This document shows, one piece after another, positions 32,877-33,192 of a stretch of 33,192 bases of DNA (positions are counted from its first letter, which is position 1; every line of letters starts with the position of its first letter). The position numbers were made by a program, and so were the translations under genes. This stretch comes from Mucilaginibacter lacusdianchii (lineage in GTDB: Bacteria > Bacteroidota > Bacteroidia > Sphingobacteriales > Sphingobacteriaceae), in contig NZ_WSRW01000002.1 in assembly GCF_009770985.1 (NCBI RefSeq), positions 1,509,952 to 1,543,143 of the forward strand, read 5' to 3'. Below the pieces are notes generated by a model, which saw only the letters and a list, made by a program, of their open reading frames with translations, was not told the DNA's origin and did no database searches.

Positions 32877-33192
32877 AGCGCAGATTGTTTATAGATAATT
32901 AAAGGATAAATAATTTATAAACATGACGAATGAAATTAAGTAACGGTTGCCTATGCTGCCTAATATTTTGAAGAACAATTAAGTGACTTAACTCCACATG
33001 AAGCGATACCGAGAACTCTGCATGGAAATAGAAATAACTGCTTAGCGTGCATATGCAATCTGTCAATAAATAGATGGTTTTCAGCATGAAACGGCAGCTA
33101 TGCTAGGGCGCTTGCCGGTGGTAGGCATGATAGTGGAAAATCCTATTCATCCACCGACTTACGCTAAACGCAAAACCCCTCACTTGTGTTAA
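32877..33192. other. Terminal region without a supported gene
   Basis: I see no convincing gene from the lipoprotein start to the window end. A minus-strand frame of 62 codons (32899-33087) exists but has no support. The last 100 bases are less AT-rich than the rest and may belong to a feature continuing past the edge. Confidence 0.4.

Noticed and set aside
32899..33087. Minus-strand frame of 62 codons near the window end
   Set aside because: Composition and context give no support; it could only be judged with sequence beyond the edge.

Overview
The window looks like the chromosome of a Bacteroidota bacterium, most likely Sphingobacteriaceae (Mucilaginibacter/Pedobacter-like). The evidence is: several promoters of the Bacteroidota type (-7 box TAnnTTTG), weak ribosome-binding sites, a fused RibBA, a DUF3667 protein, a START-like protein, paired Mfa2/FimB-like lipoproteins, a very long TamB, and a tRNA without an encoded CCA end. 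This placement rests on gene families and signals recalled from knowledge; no database search was run.

Layout. 1-3.6 kb: the first codons of a probable DEAD-box helicase (minus), recA with its own promoter and terminator, and a two-gene operon of related lipoproteins. 3.7-5.9 kb: an SDR oxidoreductase and an aldo/keto reductase, each followed by a degenerate interspersed inverted repeat. 6.0-15.2 kb is housekeeping: tsaD plus a 56-residue membrane protein (missed by ordinary length cut-offs) diverge from tamB; tamB converges on ribBA across a 23-bp perfect terminator stem; then come an LptF/LptG-type permease, a START-like protein and tRNA-Met(CAT) with promoter and terminator.

15.2-22.9 kb is a variable stretch. 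It starts beside the tRNA with a frameshifted, truncated excisionase-like HTH pseudogene, an unidentified minus-strand remnant, a DUF3667 membrane protein and a multiply broken LuxR-type regulator. Intact cargo follows: a TetR regulator with an alpha/beta hydrolase, an AT-rich glycosyltransferase with a structured leader, a large helical protein of unknown function, and yiaA. A 29-bp perfect hairpin at 22862-22923 shares its outer and core sequence with the tRNA 3' flank, so it is either a repeated terminator type or an old attachment-site copy.

23.0-33.2 kb holds accessory genes: a class C beta-lactamase-like serine hydrolase, an acyltransferase-3 membrane protein, an aldo/keto reductase with altered catalytic residues beside an AraC regulator, a small membrane protein, a second AraC regulator (DUF6597 type), and two flavin monooxygenases in a likely operon. 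The first monooxygenase is a close relative of the tetracycline-inactivating enzyme Tet(X), but two substrate-pocket positions differ. A dyad lies directly before its start codon. The window closes with a lipoprotein of the Lipoprotein_15 repeat family.

The strongest leads are the Tet(X)-like gene with its dyad and partner monooxygenase, and the decayed tRNA-adjacent island. I see no phage, CRISPR array, intact insertion sequence or clearly new defence system.
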